From Asterias rubens (lineage: Eukaryota > Echinodermata > Asteroidea > Forcipulatida > Asteriidae), in assembly GCF_902459465.1 (NCBI RefSeq), contig NC_047080.1, positions 10,948,866 to 11,012,865 of the forward strand: a DNA stretch of 64,000 bases, given 5' to 3'. Under the pieces are notes generated by a model, which saw nothing but the letters and a program-made list of their open reading frames with translations, did no database searches and was not told the DNA's origin. Numbering within the stretch: position 1 is the first letter of the stretch; the number at the start of each line of letters is the position of its first letter. Positions 15,001-24,667 of the stretch are shown one piece after another. A program made the position numbers and the translations under genes.

Positions 15001-16907
15001 TCTCCAGCAGGAGATCCTCAGCTGTCATTGGCATCCCGTCACCGTTAATCTCCGCCAGTGAACTATCAAGAGCAGTGAAACCCGGGCTCAGCTCGCCTGG
15101 GCTCCCTGATGGACTGGGCGTGCTAAGAACGATGCACGGCTCAGGGTCCATCACAGGGTGGAGCACTTGCCTAGCCAGAGATTTGCGGGTGCCAGCAGAG
15201 CGCCTTGTACCCGGAGCTTGATTCTCTCTATTGTCCTTACTTGCCCGGCCAATAGAAGCCCGAAGCATCTTGGGTTTTTGTTGAGCCCTAGGTTTGATGA
15301 CCATAGTTGGCCTTGCTGGTTTGAGGTCTGTCCTGGGCTGAGTGGTCTTCAAGGGAACTTTGCGGTAGACGGAGAAGGTTCCCCTCCTAGCAGCTCCCTG
15401 TAAAATAAATGAAATTGAGCATTTTCACAGGCATTGCCACCTTGTTTTTTGTTTTTAAGAAATTATAAGTTTAATGAAACAAAGTACAGTTTGGAAAAAG
15501 CAAAACAATTTGTACGATTGATTTTTGGCCTGGTTTTACACTGGTTTTCTGAGGCATCGGTATTTCCGTAGTTATTTTATTTTTTGTTTTTATGGGCCTT
15601 AGCTAGGAACCATGCAGGGCGCCACCAAAAATGTGCAAAAAACACTATGTTCCAAAATTGAAAAAGGAGGGGGAAGTTTTTCCAGTCAAATTTCAATTTA
15701 CCTACAGGGGGGAAAACTTCACACATAATCATATATAAAAAGCAGTAAAAATAGTTTGAGTGATTTCATACAAATCGGTCTTTAAAAAGCAAAAAAACTT
15801 ACCCTCTTTGGTGGATCAGTTGCTGTTCCCAACAATATCACCTGCAATCTGAACGCACCCTCACACTTGAATGTGACCAGCTCTCTCATGTTACCCTCGT
15901 CGGTGGGCGTCCATGTGAACGGTAACCTCATACTCTCACATTCATCCAGCTCCCATCTCTCTGCTGGGACGGAAAATCCCTTAGCACGGGGGAACTTCTC
16001 TAGACAGAGTTCCTGAAAAAGTCATAACAAGAAAGGAATATTAAAGGGTCTCCTTAAACTAAAAGTATACAAACAATGACAGTTAGAGCATTTTTAGCCA
16101 TTTGTAAATGTCACACCTTAAATTGCTAATTTTATTTTTATTTGATTTATCCGTTTGTGAAGACAAGGACTCTCAGAAAAGTAAACTTAATCACTGTACG
16201 GGCCAATTACCCAAACAGGGCTATATGCTTCGTTTTTGAAAGGGCAAGGGCACCAAGGCAATTTTCTCTTTGGCAAGGGTACCCTATGAGGAAATTGTAA
16301 ATTTCTACTGGAGCATTTCATGGGCATCAAGGCAATGGTAAGGAGCAACGGAGGCAATCGCCTTCGTTGCCTCCGTGAAGTATCAGGCCTGCCCAAATGG
16401 AGAGAAGACAAGGAAGGGAGTTTCAGTTGTAGATTTTGGAGGAAAACCTCAGAGCATTATTTAGGGAAAACACATGTCTGCAGTCCAATCTACATAGTGC
16501 ACCAACCCAGGCGTGATATAAAACGGGGTCCTAGTAGAGTAGAGGTGGCATGCAAGGAAGGATACCGCTTTTGAAGGACTCTGAAAGAATCGAGACGTTA
16601 CCTTCACAGGTTCAGGGAAGGTTTAAGAAATGCATACCTGGGGGAAGTCACATGGATTCTCCACCAGCAACTCTCTGGTTCGAGATGTCCCTGTCCTCAC
16701 ATCGTCAAAGCACACCATCACCTTCTTGGTGAAGTGCGTCAGCCTCAGCAAGGGCAGGTCCTCCTCAATTGTGGCATCATTTTTGGGCGTGGCTTTGTGG
16801 GGAGTGGCAGTGAACCAGCTCTTACGAGTTTTCTTTGGGGTTGTGGTTGTAAGGTCCCCGTTCGGCCATGAATTCATGGCTATTGGTGACCCACTGTTGT
16901 TTTCCAT
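1..16907 (-). CDS. ASPM: ASPM, abnormal spindle-like microcephaly-associated protein (3' end beyond window)
   Basis: ASPM focuses spindle poles and binds calmodulin through IQ motifs; this role is family knowledge. Nineteen exons join in frame on the minus strand: 16638-16907, 15803-16012, 13972-15397, 13588-13740, 13038-13280, 12516-12725, 12047-12177, 11477-11652, 10951-11072, 10747-10832, 10270-10509, 9565-9760, 8926-9071, 8392-8520, 7832-8026, 1712-7528, 1298-1447, 615-806 and 1-168. They give 3,420 codons to the window edge (human ASPM is about 3,480 aa). Domains in order: an N-terminal ASH (ASPM/SPD-2/Hydin) domain near residues 20-160; a low-complexity Ser/Glu-rich linker in exon 3; helical and calponin-homology segments in exons 10-13; then IQ repeats from about residue 1200. 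The start is the ATG at 16907, with an in-frame upstream TGA. The C-terminal ARM-like end lies off the window. Exon borders were read by hand. Confidence 0.96.
897..1010 (+). mobile_element. tRNA-derived SINE (family S1)
   Basis: GTGTTTCCGATCAGCAGAAT then GTGGGTTCAAGTCC (B box) and AAGCAAGACATTTAACCATT. Minus-strand relatives sit at about 9337-9425, 18955-19035 and 57175-57240 (CGGACCCACACTCTGCTGAT). It lies in an ASPM intron. Confidence 0.6.
1712..7528 (-). CDS. ASPM: ASPM IQ-repeat mega-exon (5,817 bp, 1,939 codons)
   Basis: One uninterrupted exon bounded by a TTTGCAG acceptor and a GAG|GTGAGA donor. It corresponds to the giant IQ exon of vertebrate ASPM but is longer. It codes for about 80 units of roughly 21-26 residues with the IQ pattern (A-A-x-x-I-Q-x-x-x-R-x). 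Two blocks of higher-order repeat are visible. A 219 bp unit (73 aa, three IQ motifs) occurs three times between about 6180 and 6850. A 504 bp unit (168 aa, seven IQ motifs) occurs about three times between about 4000 and 5500. The copies are nearly identical, so these expansions are recent or kept alike by gene conversion. The frame is open throughout. Confidence 0.95.
11824..11955 (-). repeat. 66 bp tandem duplication in an ASPM intron
   Basis: AACTTATTTTCAAGTTTTAC followed by TCATTTTCTTGGCATGGCAG occurs at 11824 and 11890, with small indels in the second unit. Confidence 0.85.
12770..12860 (+). mobile_element. tRNA-like SINE head in an ASPM intron
   Basis: GTTTGTAGAGCGTTGGCATG (A-box region) and GGTCCCAGGTTCAAATCCTG (B box). 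No clear body follows. Confidence 0.5.
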
Positions 16908-17960
16908 GGTGTTGGTGAACTTTAAAATCAACTGCTCAACACCATTTTCTTTTCAGATGAACTAAAAGAAATATATAAAAAATCCATTAATGTCTCCTTG
17001 TTTTAAATTATAAACAACGTTAGCAAATGTGGGTTTTTGGTTTTTTTTTTCAGTTCAGACCAAACAGTTTGAAAATTCTATTATGTTATCATTTGTTACG
17101 CCCCCCACTTTATTAAGCTTATTTTAATAACTTTTGTTTGCCCATAATTTACCAATAAATAATGGCCTGTATGAGCAAAAAGAGGAGTCATGAACACTGG
17201 AAATCCAATAAATACTGCAAAAAGCAAAAGTACAACAATAAAAACAAAAGCATTATTTTTGAAAATATTGTTTATTTAATTTTCGTTGTTTTCATGCTAG
17301 TGTAGTAGTAAGTAGTAGCTGGGCAGGTAGGTAAAGCTCATAAAACATTTAAATTACATGAAACACGTCAGTCAGTAAAAGTTTGTTTAAAACACAACAA
17401 ATTGATAACATTCAATTCAATTCATTAACACCATACATAAACATCTAAACTAAATAAAACTAAACAAAAAATTATATGGCCGAAAATGTGTTCCTGTTTA
17501 AAAATATTTTTTTAGTAATTAAAAATAGGTCACAACAGAACAAGTCAAGTTTCAACAAATTGTTTTAATAAAATTATATTATAAATTGTAATTGACGAAC
17601 TGCCCTCAGTGGAATAACTACCACCATCAGCAGAGAACCAGTGTCGCCCCCTAACACTTTTTGTTCACAACACAGTCCCACACACAGTCGTCACACAAAC
17701 GGTTACCCACCTCGACACACAGCAACGTACATACTGCACGTTGTCGTTCGTGAAATTAATTTTTTTATATGATGCACACGTTTTGCAGACGCGTTTTTCT
17801 CTCTTTTCAATTCCTACACAAGGAAAGTAAGAACACCTCCTCTAACTTTGTATCCAAATTGAACGAAAAACATTATAATTTTCAGTTATTCTTACCTGAA
17901 AACGCGACGAAATTACGGCGAACGTTGACGAAGTCTCTAGCTATCCAAAAGTGTTGTTTT
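16908..17960 (-). other. ASPM: ASPM 5' untranslated region with one leader intron
   Basis: Upstream of the ATG, the first coding exon runs back to 16961, where a TTTCTTTTAG acceptor is seen. A good donor (TTTTCAG|GTAAGA) at 17896 marks the end of a probable noncoding leader exon from about 17896 to 17960. The leader intron (16962-17895) is A/T-rich and has no visible coding potential. The transcription start was not determined. Confidence 0.55.
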
Positions 17961-17989
17961 CACACATGAACCAAAACTGCCGCATGAAA

Positions 17990-18060
17990 AAATTCTTTCG
18001 AACCAACCAATCAAATTATCCGCAGAATACTAAAACTGACCAATCAGCGTTAAGTAAGCG
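17990..18060. promoter_or_regulatory. Probable bidirectional, cell-cycle-type promoter with paired CCAAT boxes
   Basis: Two CCAAT boxes lie at 18007-18011 and 18040-18044, exactly 33 bp apart and in the same orientation. Tandem NF-Y sites about three helical turns apart are typical of G2/M gene promoters, and ASPM is a G2/M gene (family knowledge). A TTCGAA palindrome at 17997-18002 could act as a CHR-like element, but it is not the consensus TTTGAA. The ASPM leader exon lies on one side and a possible plus-strand exon starts about 100 bp away on the other. Confidence 0.5.
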
Positions 18061-18143
18061 GGCATTTAAATTGACCTTTGACAGCACGGTTTTGCCGTCA
18101 CTGGTACTCTGCGTTAGAACACACGTATATTGTGTAAGGAACC

Positions 18144-18188
18144 ATGTTGACAGACAAATTGAAATCCTACGGTCGTGAATCCCTAAAC
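18144..18188 (+). other. Possible plus-strand 5' exon with short upstream ORF
   Basis: An ATG in fair context is followed by 15 codons (MLTDKLKSYGRESLN) and a strong donor, AAAC|GTAAGTGGG. It could be the 5' leader exon of nucleoside hydrolase copy 1. If it joins the acceptor just before 19243 (TTTACTTTCCAG), the short frame stops at once (GAA TAA) and would act as an upstream ORF. It could instead belong to another transcript. Only the ATG, donor and position are seen; the link to the downstream gene is inference. Confidence 0.3.
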
Positions 18189-19058
18189 GTAAGTGGGAAT
18201 TAATTACATTGACGCAGGAGGAGTGCATGCACGATCGGTATTCTATGTTGAGCGAAATCGTCAGGAGTGGGACAAGATTGCTTCTGTGTACCGTGACTTT
18301 ATTCGACTTTAGAGGTGATATAAGCTGATATTTTTCTCTACAAACATGTCATTCTCATGACAGTGTCCATACCTTTAAAATTGCCATGGTTGCCCTTGCT
18401 TATTTTAATTAAAATCCATCATGAAAAGTGCAAACAAACTTTATTTACGTTTTAATGTTATGAATAAAACAAAACAAAATAAGCAATTTTTATAAACTAA
18501 ACAATGTAGATCAGAGCAGCACAGGGAACTTGACTTTCGCATTAGATTTACCAAAATAGTTTTGGAAAACTAAATTTTATTGATTAAAATTAATATTTTG
18601 CCGATCTAAATTTATTCTAATATTATATAAATGATCTATAGTATTAATAGTATATGGTATAATATTACTGATAATAATTTATAAACTTCCAGAAGATCGA
18701 TTCTATGATGGCATCTTCCTTTATAATTTATTTGTACAAATATTATTTCTAGTATCGAAAGTTGTAATCAAGGTAGTTACTGCATGGAGGAAGGAAAATA
18801 GATTCCTTCCTCCATGGTTACTGCAATGAGCTCCAGGAGGGTCGCAGACGGTCTTCGACCCTCGCCGGAGTGTTACAATTATTGTAACCAAAATCAAGTA
18901 TGCCTCATTATGAAATATGATTGGTAAACATGGTAAAGTATCTTGCTGCTGAAGTCTAAGACAAGTGTCATGACTGGGACTCGAACCCACACTCTACTGT
19001 CTGACTGATCAGAAACACCAGAACTCAAGTCTTGGAAGTACTTGGTAAAATGGTAGTG

Positions 19059-19121
19059 TAGTTGCGATAACGTAATGCTCCTCCCGATGCGACGGACCGG
19101 AGGTTTACGTTATCGCAACTA
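19059..19121. mobile_element. Miniature foldback element 1 (TAGTTGCGATAACGTAA ends)
   Basis: 63 bp. TAGTTGCGATAACGTAA and its exact reverse complement TTACGTTATCGCAACTA bound a GC-rich centre. Two relatives lie within 510 bp. Confidence 0.85.
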
Positions 19122-19153
19122 TTTGTAGCGGTGCTGTAACTCAGCCACGACAC

Positions 19154-19204
19154 TAGTTGCGATACCTATTACCCTCCTGCCGGAGGGTTACGTTATCGCA
19201 ACTA
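19154..19204. mobile_element. Miniature foldback element 2
   Basis: 51 bp. Left arm TAGTTGCGATACCTATTACC (slightly degraded), right arm GGTTACGTTATCGCAACTA, centre CCTCCTGCCGGAGG. Confidence 0.8.
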
Positions 19205-19253
19205 CCACGACACACAACTAAAAATAATGTTTACTTTCCAGGAATAATTCAAG

Positions 19254-21663
19254 ATGTCAGGAGGGGAGCAGATCGAGATGATAATTGACTGTGACCCTGG
19301 TGTCGACGATGCCGTGGCCATCATGATGGCGCTGTCTCAACCCAGTGTGAATCTACTTGGACTCACCTGCGTTGGTGGAAACACACCCATTGATAACGTA
19401 CTCAGGAATGCACTCAGGGTGTTGAGATTGTGTGAAAGGACTGATGTAAGAAGATTGTAGTTGTTCAGTAGTTGCTTCTGTTTTACTCTCTTTTATTTAG
19501 CCTTTGTTTATATAGTTGCGCTAACATAACCCTCTTGACGGCGAGAGGAGGGTTAGGTTATCGCAACTAATGTTGACAGTTCTTCTAAAGTGTAGCCCAG
19601 GACTCCTCCATTGCGTTTGATGGCACTGAGTCAGTGCCACTGACTGACGTCCTATCAGGGCTATTAGATGCAGGAACCTTATACTTAGAACTGCTATCAA
19701 CTGTTCCAAATGTAATTCTCTGACATTCAAATGACATCTCTAAACTATCCTCAAAACAATCTCACCTATAATTTACTTCCCCCAAAAGAAACACTTGAGT
19801 TGGCACCCCTGAACAAAGATATTGGCAAAATAGGGACACCGCCAATATAGGGCTATTTGAGCGCCGGCGCGTTGATTTGTAGGGTCTTGGTTCGAATCCC
19901 ACTCTGGTCAATTCTTTGTTCAACCCCAAAAATCAAAGTTCTTAAAAGATTTATTGTATTCTTCGTTAAAGGTGCCAGTGTTTAGAGGGTCAGGTAGTTC
20001 CCTACTTCATGACTCAATCAAAGATGCTCATCATGTACATGGCTCTGATGGTCTCGGAGGTGTTCCAGATCCAGACCCGCCCAGCCTTGATCTCATCCAA
20101 TCAGAGCACGCCGTCCACGCCATGATTCGCATGACAAAAGAGAAGCCTGGTCAGGTGACCATGGTGGCCATTGGACCGCTGACCAACCTGGCCCTCGCGA
20201 TTCGACTGGACCCGGGTTTCACCGGTACACTGAAGAAGCTGGTAATCATGGGAGGCAATACAGAAGGTAAGAAAACATTTGTTTTTTACCATCCGCCTCT
20301 CCCTGCCTAGCATCATCATCAGTCGGCTGCACAGCAGGCAGACACAAGCTTTCCCCGTGCTGGTGTCCCAATCTCCAGAGGGGAGAGCAGAACATCCAGT
20401 GACACTAATCTTGTGATGTTTTCTGCGTTTGGCGCTGATGACCTTGTCTACACTGGCCATGAGATTGGGAGTAGAGAGCATGTAGATATTGAGGGGCTCA
20501 TTAACAGGTTTCCACAGGCTGTGTCCAACCCATCTGAGACATTGTTTGTGGATGGTTTGTATTAATGTAGTGCCCAGAACTCCTCCTCTGAAGAAAATGA
20601 AATTAAGCTTGATCAAGTATTAAAAAAAGTCATCCATAAACTGGGGTTTGGGGCGTTTTGGGGGGGATTTTTGCCTGAATTTTATGGGTTTAGTACCTAA
20701 GAGTCAAATCAACAAGTCAAGCCACAACGTCACTAACGCAGAAATGCTTTAGAAAGCTGAATGTTCTTTTTTCCCCCAAAGGATCTGGGAGTATGACAGA
20801 TGCGGCAGAGTTTAACTTCTTCAGTGACCCTGAGGCGGCTCACATAGTATTGCAAGACGTCAAATGTCCAACAATAGTTGTTGGCTGGGAAACATGTCTG
20901 AAGAACGGATTATCTTGGGTAAATATATCTTTCACTTAATATTTTGGTGTCTTTACGCCACATAAAAAGGGAGATGGGAAAGAAAAGTAATTTTGTATTT
21001 GTGTGAAGGGGTAACACCTGTTTCAGAGGGGCGCGCCAGAGTCGAATAGATTAACATAATATAACATAACATTTACATTAGGTTCATCTCATGACGAGAT
21101 TGACGTCTGAAACCAAGGCGCTCCAGAGTCGTTCCGAACGACTGCAACAGTGTCGACTTCTTGTGCATCCAGTCGCTCCTAACTGTTTCAGACATCGAAC
21201 TGTTCGTGTACTTATTCAGAATTTGGTTGGGCGCGACTCTGGAGCCCCTGTCTGAATTGAGTGTAAGTGTTGTTTGTCACCTCATCAACAATCATTTAAC
21301 ATGGTATTTCAAACTCTGTGAATGCAGGAGTGGTACGACAAGTGGTCCTCCAGTCAGTCACCCAAAGCCACCTTTGTGAATAACATAACAAGATCGATGG
21401 CTGACAGGATGCGTAACCGGAGCATGCGTAAACTCTTCTTACTGTGCGACCCGCTCGCGATGGCTGTGGCTATCGATCAGGGGGTAGTGACCGCGTCGGA
21501 CCACTTGCCGGTCTTCATCGAGATGCAAGGGACGGTCACACGGGGTCAGATGGTCAGCGTTGTCAAAAACACTCAGGGACTGGAACTCGGACCGAAGATT
21601 GAGATTGTAAAACGTTGTCGGATTGAAACATTAGCGGCCATGTACGAGCAGGCTACTAGCTGA
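19254..21663 (+). CDS. Inosine-uridine preferring nucleoside hydrolase, copy 1 (isoform A)
   Basis: Predicted to cleave the N-glycosidic bond of ribonucleosides to base and ribose (nucleoside salvage). Four exons join in frame: 19254-19445, 19972-20266, 20782-20918 and 21328-21663, giving 319 aa, the usual family length. The calcium-binding signature DCDPGVDD lies at residues 12-19. The conserved block VAIGPLTNLALAIRLDP is in exon 2, followed by an IMGGN motif. The C-terminal CDPLAMAV block carries the metal-binding Asp249, but Cys248 stands where classical IU-nucleoside hydrolases have the catalytic His. Cysteine at this site is, as I recall, known in a subgroup of the family. No signal peptide is seen, so it is probably cytosolic. 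A second gene of the same exon plan follows 6 kb downstream. Confidence 0.9.
19513..19569. mobile_element. Miniature foldback element 3
   Basis: 57 bp in nucleoside hydrolase copy 1 intron 1. TAGTTGCGCTAACATAACCC and GGGTTAGGTTATCGCAACTA arms with a GACGGCGAGAG centre. Confidence 0.8.
19793..19940 (+). mobile_element. tRNA-derived SINE (family S2), plus strand
   Basis: The S2 body comes first (AGTTGGCACCCCTGAACAAA, CAAAATAGGGACACCGCC), then the tRNA-like part with B box GGTTCGAATCCCACTC and the shared TTCTTTGTTCAACCCCAAAA tail. Confidence 0.65.
20299..20590 (-). mobile_element. Possible degenerate LINE fragment in nucleoside hydrolase intron 2
   Basis: The minus-strand translation contains IHKQCLRWVGHSLWKP, similar to the conserved tail of non-LTR retrotransposon reverse transcriptases (pattern RLRWLGHVxRM). 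No longer open frame or endonuclease is seen. This rests on one short motif, so an unrelated repeat is possible. Confidence 0.35.
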
Positions 21664-22308
21664 TTTAAGCTATTGTTGCATTAGGAAAGAAGCCCCCTAC
21701 ATAATATGCTGGTCAACAATGTATAATGACACACTGTATGCTCAATGCTATCCAGGGAACGATATCGTCCAGCAATTTGGCATTGCAGATACTGAACTTG
21801 TTTTGTGAACACTGAATGCCAATATTGAGAAACAAATTGTGTTTTTTGAGTAGCAACCTGTACATTTTGTGTAGCATTTTGTTCTGCTATACAAAAGAAA
21901 TCATTCGCTGCTGTCGGAGAACTTTGGAGAAAAAAATAATACATCTCTCTGACAGTCAGAGTGCAAAGGCCATTATTTTATTTCAGATATTTCAATTATT
22001 GTTTCTGTCAAAACTCTCAGGAGAGATTAAAAACAGAGCTGATCTTGAGGAGGATGGTTGTGCGGTTTGTGAATACAGAAATAGAATTAGTCGTTCCATT
22101 CTTCAAACCATTCCGTTTTACTTTTCTAACACACAATTTGTTTGGCTTGTATCAAAGAACAGAAACAGCTGCTATTTTTGTTGCTCAAAAATTTGGCGAG
22201 CATTTCGACTACATTTACTGATATTCCAACAAAATCTGCTCTACATTTGAAAAGCAGAGTTGGCTTGACTCAAAATATAAATCAAAGAATCCTTTTCTGT
22301 TCTTTCAG
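21664..22308 (+). other. Intron or 3' UTR between the two alternative terminal exons
   Basis: A/T-rich, with no exon-like conservation. It would be the 3' UTR of isoform A and an intron for isoform B. The only polyadenylation-like signal seen is a weak ATTAAA at 22026-22031. Confidence 0.5.
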
Positions 22309-22650
22309 GAATGGTTTGACAAATGGTCTGCGACTCCCACACCCAAGGGAAAGTTCATAAACGCTATCCTAGCGGGCCACTTTATGAAGTATGAGAGAGG
22401 CAAGGCCAAGCGACCTCTCTTCAAGGTTTGCGATGCCCTGGCCATGGCGATCGTGATCCATCCGGAGATGGTCCTCGAGTCCGTTACCTGTCCTGTCATG
22501 ATCGAGCTTGGAGGTCGGGTCACAAGGGGTCAGATGGTCCAACGGATGAAGAACACAGAGGGCCTGCCACTGGGGCCAGAGGTCGAAGTGGTGATGTGGT
22601 GCAACACAGAAATCTTCAGAGAGATGTTTGAGGACATTCTGAAAGATTAG
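22309..22650 (+). CDS. Alternative terminal exon of nucleoside hydrolase copy 1 (isoform B)
   Basis: A complete second version of the last exon, with its own acceptor (TTCTGTTCTTTCAG), the same phase 0 and its own stop. Joined to exons 1-3 it gives a 321 aa protein. It codes for the same C-terminal third (EWFDKWSATP... to ...EMFEDILKD) with the active-site segment FKVCDALAMA. It resembles the terminal exon of copy 2 at least as much as the exon at 21328-21663. An AATAAA at 22921-22926 could serve it. It may be used as a mutually exclusive last exon or be a relic of a partly deleted gene copy. Confidence 0.75.
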   Translation, partial: EWFDKWSATPTPKGKFINAILAGHFMKYERGKAKRPLFKVCDALAMAIVIHPEMVLESVTCPVMIELGGRVTRGQMVQRMKNTEGLPLGPEVEVVMWCNTEIFREMFEDILKD

Positions 22651-22920
22651 ACTCTTTCGAAACAAACTCTAACAATATGAAAGGAATTTGAAAATCAGTT
22701 TGGATTAAAAGTTTGGACTGGAAGGAAAGGTCAATGGGGGTCATCTTTTTGAAGAAACTTGGTCATCAGTCATTTTATTAACTCGGATTCTTGTCTATAG
22801 AACAGTTTAAGTGATGCTATTAAAACAAATAAGAAATTTATTCTTAATCATGGGAAGAATTATATCTTAAATCATATATTTTTGTAGTTTTTTTCTGCAA
22901 ATTTTATTTAATAGTTCACC

Positions 22921-22926
22921 AATAAA
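22921..22926 (+). terminator. Polyadenylation signal for nucleoside hydrolase copy 1
   Basis: AATAAA, 271 bp after the isoform B stop, in an A/T-rich 3' UTR. Confidence 0.5.
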
Positions 22927-23132
22927 TCAACAAATAATCTTTGATAATAAATCTTGTCAACTGTAGTGAATTATTCCCTTTCTTTTTGTTAAATGGCCCA
23001 AAGATGTTGCCGGGTGTACATCAACAAAGATCCCCATACTACTGTTTACTTGACACTCCTATTCATCGTAATTCTTGGTGCAGAATGCATTAACAAATCC
23101 TACCTTCAACAAGCAAAGTTCGCTGTTAGCGC

Positions 23133-23517
23133 TTAAAGGAACCGCTGCCTTGGATCGGTCGAGTTGGTCTTTGAAAAGCGTTTGTAACCGTTTGTTATAA
23201 AATGCATGATTATAAAGAGATTTTAAAAGTAGAGTATAATGATCCACAGTATCACTCGAAATTGCACGGTTTTCCTTTTACCTCGTCGACTAACACGGTC
23301 GGCCATTTATGGGAGTCAAATTTTTGACTCCCATAAATGGCCGTTCGTGTTACTTCGCAAAGTAAAAAGAAAACCTAGCAATTTCGAGGCAAACGTGTGT
23401 GGATCATTGTATTCTACTTTCAAATAATCTTTCTAACCATATGCATTTTATAACAAACTGTTACAAACGCTTTTCAAAGATCAACTCGACCGATCCAAGG
23501 CATCCTGTTCCTTTAAC
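23133..23517. mobile_element. Palindromic MITE, family A, copy 1 (TTAA ends)
   Basis: About 385 bp. The left arm begins TTAAAGGAAC and reads as the reverse complement of the right arm, which ends GTTCCTTTAA. The arms meet at a short centre near 23320 (GACTCCCATAAATGGCC and its complement). No coding capacity is seen. Related copies lie at 45183-45570 (complete) and 24738-24936 (half). TTAA at both ends suggests TTAA target choice, as in piggyBac-type elements (inference). Confidence 0.85.
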
Positions 23518-23599
23518 TACTGGGAGACCAATAGATGAAAAAGAAGTTAGTGTCGTGCTGTATACTCTTTCCAACAGTACAGTTTGGATATAATTGGTT

Positions 23600-23994
23600 T
23601 TAAAGGTAGTGGACACTATTGGCAACTGTCAAACACTAGCCTTCACAGTTAGTGTATCTCAACATATGCATAAAATAACAAACCTGTGAAAATTTAAAAT
23701 TTGAGCCCAATCGGTCATCGAACTTGCGAGATAATAATGAAAGAATAAACCACCCCTGTCACACGAAGTTATGTGCGTTTAGATGGTTGATTTCGAGACC
23801 TCAAGTTCTAAATCTGAGGTCTCAAAATCAAATTTGTGGAAAATTACTTCTTTCTCGAAAACTATGGCACTTCAGAGTAAGCCGTTTCTCACAATGTTTT
23901 ATACTATCAACCTCTCCCCATTACTAGTCACCAAGAAAGGTTCCATGCTAATAATTATTTTGGGCAATTACCAATAGTATCCACTGCCTTTAAG
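23600..23994 (-). mobile_element. MITE family B copy (terminal inverted repeats, TTAA ends)
   Basis: About 395 bp, starting TTAAAGGTAGTGGACACTA and ending TAGTATCCACTGCCTTTAA. The internal part shares long blocks with the copies at 41388-41774 and 61208-61589, in reverse orientation. There is an internal inverted pair, GATTTCGAGACCTCAA with its complement. Non-coding. Confidence 0.85.
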
Positions 23995-24667
23995 GCAGTA
24001 AATACAGAATGTTCATTGTACAGGTAGTGCTTTCTGCTCTACCGGCCAGGCTTTGCATTGATGGGACAAAAAGTAGTTGTAGCCCACACCTTGAAGTGGC
24101 CTTAACAGGCCTTCAAAATAGTTGTAGCCCACACCATGAAGTGGCCTTCAGGCCTTGTGTGTCTGGTGACTTGCATAAAAAAAAAAATTTAAACAGGCAT
24201 GCAGCTGATTTCCATATTATTATTTTTTAAATTGGTGCCTTAGAAAACTGAAAAACACTGCACAAAAGTTACATGTATTGGTGTGATCTGTCTATACTGA
24301 TGGGCAAATAGAGGTCAGTGGTGTAATATGACTAGTGATGCAAATAGGTAGGGTCACTGGCAGGGCTTTCACATGGATCAATGCCCTTCAACAAGTATCT
24401 CATACTACACTATTGTGTTACATGAAAGAAACAATTTGTTTGAAAGAGGGGAGGGTCATTTCCGCCGGTTGAGATAATATCACAAGCTTTTAAGGCATGG
24501 TATACTTTTCGAAGTTGCCAAAGACCATACACTGGGCTTTTATATAGCGTCATTCCATTTGGACAACACCACTTAAGCTAACGGGCAATAGCATTGCAAA
24601 TAATACAACAACTGAACGAAAGAGGAACTTACAGAAAGCAACTAAGGTAAAAGATATCTTTATAAGA

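Larger units (their letters stand above)
18189..19253. other. Noncoding stretch with short hairpins before nucleoside hydrolase copy 1
   Basis: A/T-rich sequence without coding exons. It holds a perfect-arm hairpin at about 18782-18815 (GGAGGAAGGAA arms) and an inverted GAGGGTCG/CGACCCTC pair at about 18836-18868. A minus-strand tRNA-derived SINE tail follows at about 18955-19035, then two small foldback elements at 19059-19121 and 19154-19204. An acceptor-like TTTACTTTCCAG ends just before 19243. Confidence 0.6.

Noticed and set aside
14559-15221. 220-codon open frame on the plus strand
   Set aside because: Lies opposite ASPM exon 3. Its Ser/Gly-rich composition is the mirror of that exon, and the minus strand carries the supported gene.
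18144-18188. In-frame coding fusion of this exon to the nucleoside hydrolase
   Set aside because: It would need an acceptor directly before the ATG at 19254 (TTCAAG) with no pyrimidine tract, whereas a good acceptor lies 11 bases upstream and breaks the frame.
22428-22631. 67-codon frame overlapping the terminal exon
   Set aside because: Out of frame with the well-supported terminal exon at 22309-22650; Arg/Gly-rich shadow.
23399-23593. Small open frames inside the MITE copies (also at 45291-45659 and 61573)
   Set aside because: They follow the repeat consensus, are not kept between copies and have no start or splice support.
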